24,888 nucleotides of DNA from Paraphysoderma sedebokerense. Its lineage: Eukaryota; Blastocladiomycota; Physodermatomycetes; Physodermatales; Physodermataceae. Both the position numbers and the translations under genes were made by a program. Every line of letters begins with the position of its first letter. Position 1 is the first letter of the stretch. The notes below the pieces were generated by a model, which saw only the letters and a program-made list of their open reading frames with translations, had not been told where the DNA came from and did not search any database. The DNA is taken from assembly GCA_025602915.1 (NCBI GenBank), contig JAHLJZ010000151.1, positions 1-24,888 on the forward strand, in the 5' to 3' direction. Below, piece by piece: positions 12,210 to 22,800 of this stretch.

Positions 12210-12583
12210 AAAACGAGGAACGATCCCGTTAACTTGATGTCAACCATGTCATTAAGACTAGAGATTTAGAATGTAAACCGTAGGCAGACTTTAGACATCA
12301 GCCTGTAGAGACTTCTTAGAGCAGTCAGCTGGGTGGAGTACATTAATCATTGCAATATAATTCGACCTCAGTTAAGAGCTTATACGTACAATTTTTGCAT
12401 TCTAAAATCGCACGGCAGTTGTTAATCTGGTCTATATGGTCAAGTTAAAATTTCTTCTTAAAGCGGCCGCTTTGGTGGTTACGACTATGGTAGCCTGCTT
12501 GACAACGGCTCAGAACCATGTCCCTTGGTTTCTCGCAAATGTTGCCACGGTTCCACTTACGGCGTCGGATGCATTCATAATCG

Positions 12584-12618
12584 ATGCAGTGAGTTGTGTG
12601 TAGAATTTTGCACTGCAT
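12584..12618. repeat. Small inverted patch / inverted repeat in exon 1 of gene C
   Basis: ATGCAGTG (12584-12591) and CACTGCAT (12611-12618) are inverted copies. The 23 bases at 12596-12618 match, with one mismatch, the reverse complement of the gene D sequence at 20038-20060, which is the orthologous place. This is what a template switch on a short palindrome leaves behind. It introduces TAG at 12601. Confidence 0.7.
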
Positions 12619-13090
12619 CAGGTGGTCTTGGACAGTTATTTCAGGCTCCGCTATTTCACCTATTCGGCCACCACTGCCTCACATGTACGAACGGTAGACA
12701 TGTCCTTGAGAGTAAACAACCTACCAAACTTATTGAACCTACAATGCTGTACTGATCAATGCAATGTAGATGGGCGTCGGAATTGTTGCCCACCCAAATC
12801 TATTGAGCCAGTTTGTATCTATGGCCTTCTGTCTCGCTTTTTATGATGCTCTGGCACTAATGAATCTGACGCAAACAGATCTGACAGAACGGCTTCGCCT
12901 GGAATAAACCCACTTAACGGCGATGTCTTCGTCGCGGTAATTAATTTTTTTTATAAATCGCCAGAAAGATAAATCTCATATAAGCTTGTGCATATAGACT
13001 TATTCGCCATTCGATGGGGTAAAATTCAGTCTCAATCTTCACAGAGTGAGGCCCCTTTGAGAACAATACCTATCCTCGTGTATGCGATAG

Positions 13091-13183
13091 TATTACGGAA
13101 GCCGGGAACCGCCAGCTTCTTTTTTTTGTGTCTTTTTTTGTTCGCTCGCGTAAAATGCTCCGCCACGTAGCGTAGTACGGAAG
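13091..13183. other. Filler DNA at a deletion junction in gene C
   Basis: Left of ~13090 the sequence follows gene D near 20530; right of ~13184 it follows gene D near 21420 (gene B near 5320). The 93 bases between have no counterpart in B or D. They hold two long T runs, a 9-nt direct repeat TACGGAAGC (13094-13102 and 13176-13184), and at the right edge CCGCCACG/CGTGGCGG (13160-13167 and 13184-13191), able to form a stem. It could be end-joining filler, or a small insertion flanked by a 9-nt target duplication. No transposase-like coding. Confidence 0.55.
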
Positions 13184-13607
13184 CGTGGCGGTGAAAATTT
13201 TTTAATTGGTTTTTCTAGTCTTCCGAGTTCGGCGACATTAAATGCACCTTCGGTGATACTCAATGGACGGGTATGCACTGTAAGTGGCTGGGTCGGCCAA
13301 AACTTAAATGTAAGCGCTCCGTATGGTATTGGAGGTATGTGTCCAGCGCTGCCAGTGATATATGAGGTCATATCCTAATAACCTGTACCAAAGGTCCCCA
13401 CCGGTTAACCATCGCTTTCTCGTACTTGCCATACTCTGCGGTAGTCATCAATCGGACACTGTCATATCCCCGACCTGTTATTCAGAGCATCAATGTAACG
13501 CAAGGCCCGGCAGGTGAATATCTATTTGGCATCAGATTAACGACCAGTAACCGACTTGGTTGATCAGTTGGATATTCGATCAGATTAGATGTCGCCAATC
13601 TTGGACT

Positions 13608-16600
13608 ATGGGGCAAGATTCTCTTGTCGTCACCATTGGGGGAAAGCTTTGTCGGAACACAGCTCAGATCAATGTATTTCAACTCACTTGCGCAACGCCT
13701 GCTGGTATATCAGAACCCTTTTTTGTTCTTTGATATATTGGAGTCCAATCTAATTCTTGCTATCCCCAATTCGTAGGGACTGGCAGAAATTTGGCGGTCG
13801 TCGTCTCTGCTGGTGCTGGGTTAAACAGTACTCAATCGTTCAGTGTATCATATGATCCACCTTCTTTTTTTAAAATTGTCCCTGGTTCTGGACCTACTTT
13901 AGGTGGAAACGAAATTGCAATACAGTGAGTGCCTAATATATATTCATTCATGCGAGTCCAGTCATTAACATGAAAACCCAGCGGAAAAAATTTCGGGCCT
14001 TGCGCTTCTGTCCCCTGCAACGCCGCCAATCATAAAGTGTCCGTCACCATTAACGGATTACCATGCACGAATATTCGGCTCTGGGAGGATGACCTCGTTC
14101 GATGTCTTGCTCCCGAGGGTGTGGGTGTCGGCCATCCCATCACGGTTGTTGTTGACGGACAACAAGGACTGAATAACTCCGTCACTTACGCTTACGATAT
14201 CCCGAAAATCTCTCTATTAGTGCCGTCTACCTCACTTTCTACCAATCCGGTAAGACTATGGTATAGATGATTTAATTTAATATATTTCTAATTAGTATTA
14301 CTGCTAGACGGTATATATTGAAGGGGAGAATTTTGGTTCAAATCAATCGTTGGTGCGGGTCAGATTTAGAGAAACGGTCAACTCTACCGTTTATGAATGT
14401 GAAAGTCTTGTTTTAAAATCACATAGTAATGTTCGATGGTAATACTTTATACTTTCCTGCTGGACCTTCAGATGAACCTGACTATATTGTACTCTAGCGA
14501 TTTTACCAATTCGCAGCTCCCGAACTTCGCAACTTTCAATGTCACGGTGGTGGTGGCAAATCAAAGTAGCGTAGTCACATCGACAAATAAATTTCGTACT
14601 GGCGTTGCCAATAGTGACCCCATCGTATTTCCGTACAACGGAACAATGAATGAGGACACAATCCTTGTCATCCTGCTGAATGGAAACGATCCCGACCCTG
14701 GTGATAGCGTCACCTTCTTTGTTTCGAGCACACCGACTCACGGAAATCTATATCAATTTTCCTCGTCAGCGTTGAACTCAAGAGGCCCTATAATTGATAC
14801 AAGTCTGTCGCCGGTGGCTGTTCAAGATCCTTTCGCGCGTCTTGTGTATATCCCTTTCATTGAATTTTCTGGAATGGATGATTTCACTTTTCTGGGGCGA
14901 GATGGATCTAACGCTGGTTTGCTTTCTTCATTATTAACTCGAGTATATGTGAGCATTAACGTTTGGACTGCTTTCTTTTTAGAATCTACTGTTGTTTCTG
15001 GCAATATAACAGTGAATCCAGTCGCAGACCAGCCAGTACCGAGACCACTGCTTATTGAAATTAACGAAGACAACGCCACTGTGATCAATTTTGATGTACA
15101 GGATCCCGACACTCTGGACGGCAATCTTACCGTGATTCTACTGTCGATACCACCGCCCGAGAAGGGAGAATTATACGAAGTGGATGATTTGCTAAATCGG
15201 GAGTCCAAGATTACCTCCGCTCCTTACAATGTGTCGAATTATCGGAAAAGAGTTTTATACGTGCCACTATCAAATGCGTATGGGAATTTCTTCACAAGCG
15301 TCATATATCGCGCCGCCGATGAGTCCCAAATGTCCCTCGTAAATGCGACCGTGACTATTTCTATTAACTCTGTAAACGATGTGCCTACTGCCGAGAACAA
15401 GTCTTACGTAATGCTTGAAGATTCCGACTTAACTATTACATTTGAATGTCAAGACGCTGACGTAGAAGATCGATTTGCTATCCTAATTGAAAGCGTTCCT
15501 CCCACCGAGGAAGGTTCCCTATTTCAGACTGACGTGCGATTTCAGGCTCCGTGAGTTTTCATTCATTTCTCACTTTGCACTTACGCCAGCATTAATTTAA
15601 CTAGTTTTGCTAGCATCTATGCGGATGATCGCCTATCGCGAACTGTGGTGCAATTCAAACCAAGAGAGAACTATTTCGGAAACACTTCGATTAGCTTTCG
15701 CTGCGTCGACAATGTTTCGACTTCGGAGATCGCATTCATAGATATTGAGGTTCGGAACGTAAACGATTTACCGACAGCCCCTTCATTCTCTGTTGTGTCA
15801 GATGAAGATACAGATGTCATCATTCCATTTCCCTTGTCTGATATCGAATCACCTGTCGAAAATTTGACAATCATCGTCATGAATTTGCCCAGACGGGGCA
15901 TTTTGCATTATCCTGTGATGGAAAATGGCTCCATCATTTGGATACCTATGAACGAAACTGGCTTTGTGGTTCCGGATTTTAATCACACTCTCATGTTTCG
16001 CCCACCGCCAGACGGCAACGGGGATCCGTTTGCGGTTTTTCCGTATCTCGTCGATGATGGCTCTGATAAGTCGTCGATCAATGGAACCGTCACCATCATT
16101 ATTAATGCCGTGAATGGTTGGTTTGCCTTTGTTAATATCACATCAGTTTCATATCACCCTAACGGTTTTGGTTTTGCAGATCCACCATCCTTAGACATAT
16201 CATCGCTCTCTAATCTGTCGGTTAATGAGGACGGGGAGCTCACTATCACAATGGATGTTCGGGACGTGGATAACGACAATCGCTTATGGGTGAGAATCAC
16301 AGATATCCGTATCAATGGATCGCTTTTTCATGTCAACCGTCGGACTGGCGCCAATACCCGGCTGGTGGTCGGGGAAGGTAGCGAAATCGTCGGACCCCCT
16401 TACCAAGTCATTTTTGTTCCAAGCAAGGACTTTGCCTCGAACACCAGCGAAACGTACCAACGGTTTAACGTTACTTTTTCGGACACTGGCACCGATAACG
16501 AGACGAATTCCCACGAAATCGTGTTCCCTGTAATTCCTGTAAATGACGCTCCTAGGATCGACTGTAGTTCTCCCTTCATTATTTTGCCACAAGATAAGTT

Positions 16601-16652
16601 AAACATATCGAACACTGTCGTCAATATCACACTTTTCGCCTCTGACGTCGAT
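13608..16652 (+). repeat. 3045-bp tract identical to 21844-24888 (C copy)
   Basis: At constant offset 8236 the exons and introns match base for base wherever I compared them, including five introns read in full. Left of 13608 the two copies differ: C lacks one G, then has scattered substitutions. The tract covers exon 7 (part) to exon 14 (part) of the paralogue structure, that is TIG-like 2 to the late cadherin-like repeats. Its right edge is not visible because the second copy meets the window end. Confidence 0.9.
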
Positions 16653-18526
16653 AAAACTAATTTGGACTTCGTGATTTCTTCGCTCCCGAATCGTGGAATG
16701 CTTGTGGACCCTTCAACTGGCAGCCAGATTTTGCTGAACACTCCTTTCCGAAATCCCAATATTGTATTTAATTCGAGTGGAAGTGGTGCTGGATATCCGT
16801 ATGGCAACTTTACAGTATACGTTAAGGACCCCAGCGGCAGCCGTTCTGCGCAATGCACGTTTCAGTTGACATTCACTTGTACTGCAAGTAAGCACTTCAA
16901 TGAAATCTTCCCTAATTTATCTAAACCGCCACTAATTAACCCTTTCATAGGAACATACGCCAATATGTTTCTATTGACCCTTCAGACTTACAATATGATT
17001 TTGAATATTATTTATATTGTTCTGGTGTCGCAGTCGTTGAAGTAAGTTACACCATTGTGACAGAAATATGTTCTATTCCTTGCTAACTTATCCCAACGTA
17101 GAATTTTTGATTGCACACAGGAGGCAGACGGACAATATTATTTGGGTACGCGAAATCTATTTGTTCAATGCCATTAGTCATTTCTATTCGATCTAACTGT
17201 GCACGTTTGCTAGGATTCGAAATAGATGCTCAACCAAGTGATTGGTGGTACGAGCACGCCCCTATGGGTGCAATCGGACTTGTTTTTTACGTTATCGGAA
17301 TTCCGCTTTATTTCACGATGATGCTCGGTGTACTTTATCAAACTAAATTCTATGGAAGTTTATGTATTCGTGCTAAGGAATGGACATTCAGTATCCTCGA
17401 TATTGAATCAAGTTTTTTCAAGCCGACGCGTCAACATTTTTTGGTCATACAATTGATCCGTAAACTGTTCATAGTCTTAATTAAAATGTTTCTCACAAGG
17501 TATGAACAAGTGTTCTCAAAATTACTAGGTGCAAATTCTAATACGTTACTACAGATACGTCGTGATGCAGGCTGTACTTACAACATGTATTCTGTGCGTT
17601 GATTTGTTGTTATCGGCAAAGTACACGCCTTATTCTGTCAAATCGTTGAATATCCTTGAAGTCATTTGTACAATGTCCGCCATTGTAGTGATGAATTGTG
17701 GGCTTTTGTGAGTTGTCTGTTCCCTTGTGACTTTGTAAGAAAGGCTTCGCTAATATCGCTTTCGCCTCATTTAGAATTCATATTGGTCAATTCAGATCCG
17801 AATCTGACCGAACGGCAATGGGGGTTGTTATCTTGATACTGATTTTCACTTGTATTTTGATGACCATTGGCATATTCCTTATCGAAATGAAAACCAAAAT
17901 CCGGAATCAACTCATGCAGGGTGTAATTACTAGACAAAGTGTAGATGATAGCGTCTGGATGAGCAAGCAGATTGGCGGTGATGCCGCGCCATCCAAGTTA
18001 CAGAAAAGTTCACTATTGCGGGATGCGCTCGCGACTATCGGGCGTTGCAGTAACAGTGGTGTTTTGTTCACTCAACCGATGGAAAGCCCTGGTGTACTAA
18101 GGCCCACTTCCACCCAAATGTACCCTGAGGCTGCGCATAAGTCTAGTAGTAGTGGAATGTTACAAAGAATTTGAACATCACGCAAACGATATTTAAATCT
18201 GTTTTAGATGTACATATAAACTTGATCTTATCCGTTCATAGAGTCTTAATCGTAATAAATTAATTCTCAACTCTAAGTTTCTCCTAATCTAGGATTCAGA
18301 AAAACTCTAGCAGATTAATATATAGCTCTTTTTTATATCAAAAGCAGAAGCCCTTCGTACCGGGAATATTGAAAACTCTCCTGTGAATTACCCAATGCCT
18401 CAAATCCAAGTAAAAGGCAGTGGCAATATCATTGGAAAGTCCTTGCTATTAAAAAGTCAAATACTTGCTCTACGTTTGTGTATTGCGTTTGTTTGCAAAG
18501 TGGATACTCAACAGCAAACTATTTGC

Positions 18527-19415
18527 AAAAACCAAAAATCCCTACAGGCGCTGTTATAGGAATAGAAACTCTCCATGCGACTGCTCGCGCCAAAAGGGGT
18601 TCATAACCATTGCTTTCTGCCATCTCAATGATTTCCATCACTATATCCTCTCCTTTCAATTCCTACATTGCGTTAAACGGTAAGCTAGCCACATACTATC
18701 TGAGCAATTGACATCATATGATGGATTACAACATTTCTGTTTCAACACCGCGAGCATAGTACGGGTAGACTTTCCATTTTCAGACGACTTCGTAAATCCT
18801 TAGCTATATTGGTTTGCTTGCAGGCTTCTTTGAAGGCTTTATCGATCCCAGAGATTGTAAACGAAATGCTTACCTTTGTTCCGTATCCTGTATTGAACAC
18901 GCGACTACAAGTACTGCTTAGCAGATGAAAGGCCAATATCTTTCCCACTTTTTATATCCATGTGTTATCTATCCTATACGTATTACATATCTTGTTCTAA
19001 CATGGAACTTTCTATTTGTCCTAGTCGACTCTCTCAATTCTCAGTAATACGATGTTCCAAAAGCTTTTGGATTTTCTCAACTTATTCTCCAGTTTCCATA
19101 TAGATGGCCACAGCGTATGTCACATTGTACTCTCGATATCTCGAAGACAGAAGTGTTCTTCTTGTAATAAGCCTGGGAAGTGGCAGTCTGGAATTGAATA
19201 TCTTCTATGTTTTCTACTTCTTGACTTAAATATGAGAAGAAATCTTATTCATTGAAATGGATTATCAGCAGAAAACTATTTTTATAGGATTCTCAACGAT
19301 CGCTACCTTGCATCAACGCAAATTCTATCAAATCATTTTGCAACATCCTCACAAGCATATTAAGTGAATGCTTTTTGCCTGACAATATTTGATATCCAGT
19401 GTTCAGTAGTGTCAC
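18527..19415 (-). other. Unrecognised protein-like open stretches on the minus strand, possibly a decayed or intron-split gene
   Basis: Read on the minus strand, several short open stretches have protein-like composition: 19293-19415 (40 codons, includes MLVRMLQNDLIEFALMQGSD), about 19077-19244 (includes TSQAYYKKNTSVFEISRVQ), 18742-18948 (includes GIDKAFKEACKQTNIAKDL) and about 18527-18668 (includes EIIEMAESNGYEPLLARAV). They lie in different frames with stops between them and I could not find a convincing set of splice sites. I do not recognise the family. It is the only hint in the window of anything other than the + strand array, and it could be chance. Confidence 0.25.
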
Positions 19416-19667
19416 CTAGTGTTTATGTCTGTAAACAGTTGATTAACTAAGTAATTAAGGTAGCACCTCATTAAGGTTTTCATAATCATGACGAATCGAC
19501 GATTGCAGACATGGCAGTTCTCTGCGTCTCCCACGTTCAGTCCCTTACGCGATTAGACGCAATTATATCCGCCCAGGCCTCGAACAGACCTCGAATTCTA
19601 TTATCTGTCAGTGTCGATGGTCAATGTCGCTCGAGCAGCCGAGCAGTAGCCGAGCTCACTCGAATCC

Positions 19668-19700
19668 TCGATAGTCGATATATTGCTCGAGATCAGTCCT
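19668..19700 (+). promoter_or_regulatory. Upstream block shared by C and D (D copy)
   Basis: TCGATAGTCGA (19668-19678) and GCTCGAGATCAGTCCT (19685-19700), 184 bases before the gene D start. It matches the C block with one substitution in the second word and a spacer seven bases shorter. Nearby GCTCGAG and CCGAGC words repeat. Gene B lacks a recognisable copy. Confidence 0.4.
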
Positions 19701-19883
19701 ACTTTAGACAATCCCGTTTCTTCAACGTCAAACATATCATGGAATCAAGTTTTAATGCTCAATCCCCCATCCCGACACTCTTCGGAGTTGTCCCCTGCAA
19801 AATACATTAACCAGACTGAATAAGTTCGCCAGGCCGCAACTCATTCCTAACACCTATTTTCCATATACGAGAGACTTCATTAA

Positions 19884-22800
19884 ATGCTTATGGGCGAGTT
19901 CAAATTCCATCTTCAAGCGACTGCTTTGGTCTTAACGATTATGGTACTCTGTTCGACGTTGGCTCAGAACCATGTCCCTTGGTTTCTCGCAAATGTTGCT
20001 ACGGTTCCATTTACGGCTTCGGATGCATTCATAATCGATGCAGTGCATAATTCTACACACTGGGTGGTCTTGGACAGTTATTTCAGGCTCCGCTATTTCA
20101 CCTATTCGGCTACCACTGCCTCGCTTGTACGAACGGTAGACATATCTTCAAAAGTAAGCCTAGCTACCAAACTTCTTGAGGCTAGAATAATGTACTGATC
20201 CAATAAAGTATAGATGGGTATCGGAATTGTCGATCATCCAAACTTAAAAAGCCAGTCTGTACTTTTACCATATGCGTTGCTTTTCTCTGTTTCTCTTGTA
20301 TTAATGAGTTATTCGCAAATTAGATCCGACAGGACAGCTTCACTTGGAATAAATCCACTTGGCGACGTCTTCGTCGCGGTAATTTTTTTATTTTAAGTCG
20401 GCAGCAAGATAAATCTCATATAACCTTTTGTGTATGTAGACTTATTCGCCATTCGCACAGCAAAGATTCAGTCTCAACCTTCACAAAGTGAGGCCATTTG
20501 AGAGTTCCACCTATACTCGTGTGTACGACGGCAGGGATGATCCGTTTTGGAACTCCCAGTACAGAAATCCGTATGTTTTAATTTGTTAATATCGGTAACT
20601 TGACAAATGTCCACAGCTAATTAGTCCTTGTTAGTCGACTTAAGCTTTTCTTCCAAGGCACAAGTAATCTCTATGTCGGTTTTTTAAATTATCCAGACGG
20701 AACAGCGAAAGGAACATGGTTATCGAGGCACCAGTACAGCGCAACCGGTATTCCCGATCCAAACAACAAACTACCTTTAAACAATCAGGAGGCATTCGCA
20801 ATTGATTTTGAATGCAAAAATGCAGCCACGGTTTGTGTATGGACCACCTCACGTAGGGTTATCGAATACTCCACGCCCGGTTTTACCGGAGGAACAACCA
20901 CCACTACTCCAGATACCTCGCCCGCGTTACAATTTGATCCAGCTATCGCCACTTCTGCTGGTAATTCCTATTTTTTCCACCGAATGCCCAACGAAACTTC
21001 ACGCTTTATAGTCCACGCGAGAAACTCTGCTTTTGCCTCATTGGGAGGCACGACCCCGCCATACATTGTGAACAACGCTTTATATTCATCAAATTCAGAC
21101 GTTCAAGTAGACGGCAACCTAATTTACGTTGGCTTCACGAGCATTTTAAACTCTTCTTTGGGTTTAGGAAATTCAGAAATAGTCATCAGCCAGTATAGTA
21201 GATCGTATCAACTGCAATCTTCAATTATTTTGTCCACTGCCCGCCTAGATTCTTTGACTCGGCTTTTACCGGTCGGTGGAAACAAACTCATGGTTGTTGG
21301 TATGACCGAAGGAAATCTGTCAAACCCGACCCTCATTTCTGGAAATCGGAGGGCATTCGTGGCACACTTCCAGTATTTTTGGATTACAAGCCTGCAAACA
21401 GCTTCGCTTGGGTCTGTCCGTGGTGCTGAAAGCTTTTTAATTGGGTTCTCTAGCTTTCCAAGTTCAGCAGCGACAGGTACACCGTCGGTGACACTCAATG
21501 GACGCGCATGCGCCGTAAGAGGGTGGGTCGGCCAAAACTTAAATGTAACGGCTCCTTCTGGTATTGGAGGTATGTGTCCAGCGCTGCATGTGATATATGA
21601 GGTCATATCCTAAACACCAGTACCAAAGGTCCCCACCGGTTAAGCATCGCTTTCTCGTACTTGCCATACTCTCCGGTAGTCATCAATCGCACACTGTCAT
21701 ATCCCCCACCTGTTATTCAGAGCATCAATGTAACGCAAGGCCCGGCAGGTGAACTAGTTATTTTTCGCCCGATCAATGACCTTTAAACTGACTAGGTTGC
21801 AGTTGGATATCCGATCAAATTAGATGTCGCCAATCTTGGACTGATGGGGCAAGATTCTCTTGTCGTCACCATTGGGGGAAAGCTTTGTCGGAACACAGCT
21901 CAGATCAATGTATTTCAACTCACTTGCGCAACGCCTGCTGGTATATCAGAACCCTTTTTTGTTCTTTGATATATTGGAGTCCAATCTAATTCTTGCTATC
22001 CCCAATTCGTAGGGACTGGCAGAAATTTGGCGGTCGTCGTCTCTGCTGGTGCTGGGTTAAACAGTACTCAATCGTTCAGTGTATCATATGATCCACCTTC
22101 TTTTTTTAAAATTGTCCCTGGTTCTGGACCTACTTTAGGTGGAAACGAAATTGCAATACAGTGAGTGCCTAATATATATTCATTCATGCGAGTCCAGTCA
22201 TTAACATGAAAACCCAGCGGAAAAAATTTCGGGCCTTGCGCTTCTGTCCCCTGCAACGCCGCCAATCATAAAGTGTCCGTCACCATTAACGGATTACCAT
22301 GCACGAATATTCGGCTCTGGGAGGATGACCTCGTTCGATGTCTTGCTCCCGAGGGTGTGGGTGTCGGCCATCCCATCACGGTTGTTGTTGACGGACAACA
22401 AGGACTGAATAACTCCGTCACTTACGCTTACGATATCCCGAAAATCTCTCTATTAGTGCCGTCTACCTCACTTTCTACCAATCCGGTAAGACTATGGTAT
22501 AGATGATTTAATTTAATATATTTCTAATTAGTATTACTGCTAGACGGTATATATTGAAGGGGAGAATTTTGGTTCAAATCAATCGTTGGTGCGGGTCAGA
22601 TTTAGAGAAACGGTCAACTCTACCGTTTATGAATGTGAAAGTCTTGTTTTAAAATCACATAGTAATGTTCGATGGTAATACTTTATACTTTCCTGCTGGA
22701 CCTTCAGATGAACCTGACTATATTGTACTCTAGCGATTTTACCAATTCGCAGCTCCCGAACTTCGCAACTTTCAATGTCACGGTGGTGGTGGCAAATCAA

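Larger units (their letters stand above)
11210..12435. other. B-C intergenic spacer
   Basis: Contains the hairpin after gene B, AT-rich sequence to about 11520, and then more balanced sequence. The motif ATTGTTGAATTCTC near 11409 recurs in altered form near 11590, perhaps an old short duplication. From about 12060 the sequence becomes GC-rich and CTCGAG-rich and holds the palindrome and the C/D-shared block listed separately. A minus-strand open stretch at 11288-11506 shows no family motif and I do not call it a gene. No RNA gene seen. Confidence 0.45.
12436..18174 (+). pseudogene. Gene C, rearranged broken paralogue of B and D
   Basis: Exons by alignment to B and D: 12436-12711, 12770-12810, 12879-12936, 12998-~13090, ~13184-13334, 13394-13513, 13568-13704, 13777-13924, 13982-14249, 14308-14438, 14498-14916, 14983-15550, 15614-16116, 16180-16887, 16951-17041, 17102-17145, 17226-17499, 17555-17707, 17775-18174 (TGA). 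The signal peptide is present (MVKLKFLLKAA...). Damage: an inverted patch in exon 1 bringing a TAG; an extra C near 13054 giving a TGA at 13058; loss of about 0.9 kb (most of the propeller) replaced by filler; one base missing at 13607/13608. From 13608 on, the frame is open to the stop, but about 0.9 kb covering the Cys-rich stalk and two membrane spans is missing in frame, and five codons (ALCFN in B) are missing at ~17240. The N-terminal damage argues for a pseudogene. Transcription of the 3' part cannot be excluded. Confidence 0.8.
18175..19883. other. C-D intergenic spacer
   Basis: AT-rich to about 18340, then mixed sequence with minus-strand protein-like stretches (listed separately) to about 19415, then the presumed upstream region of gene D from about 19500, with CTCGAG/CCGAGC words and the block shared with C. 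No RNA gene or long repeat recognised. Confidence 0.45.

Noticed and set aside
12937-12997. Stop codons in C near 12910 as evidence of damage
   Set aside because: Once the GTTTGT intron 12811-12878 is removed the exon 12879-12936 reads in the same frame as D (TASPGINPLNGDVFVA); no damage there.
15645-17045. A single uninterrupted 466-codon reading frame in C
   Set aside because: It crosses two introns (16117-16179 and 16888-16950) that happen to lack stops. A and B (the latter intron) and B and D (the former) show conserved splice sites there, so the intron residues are not protein.
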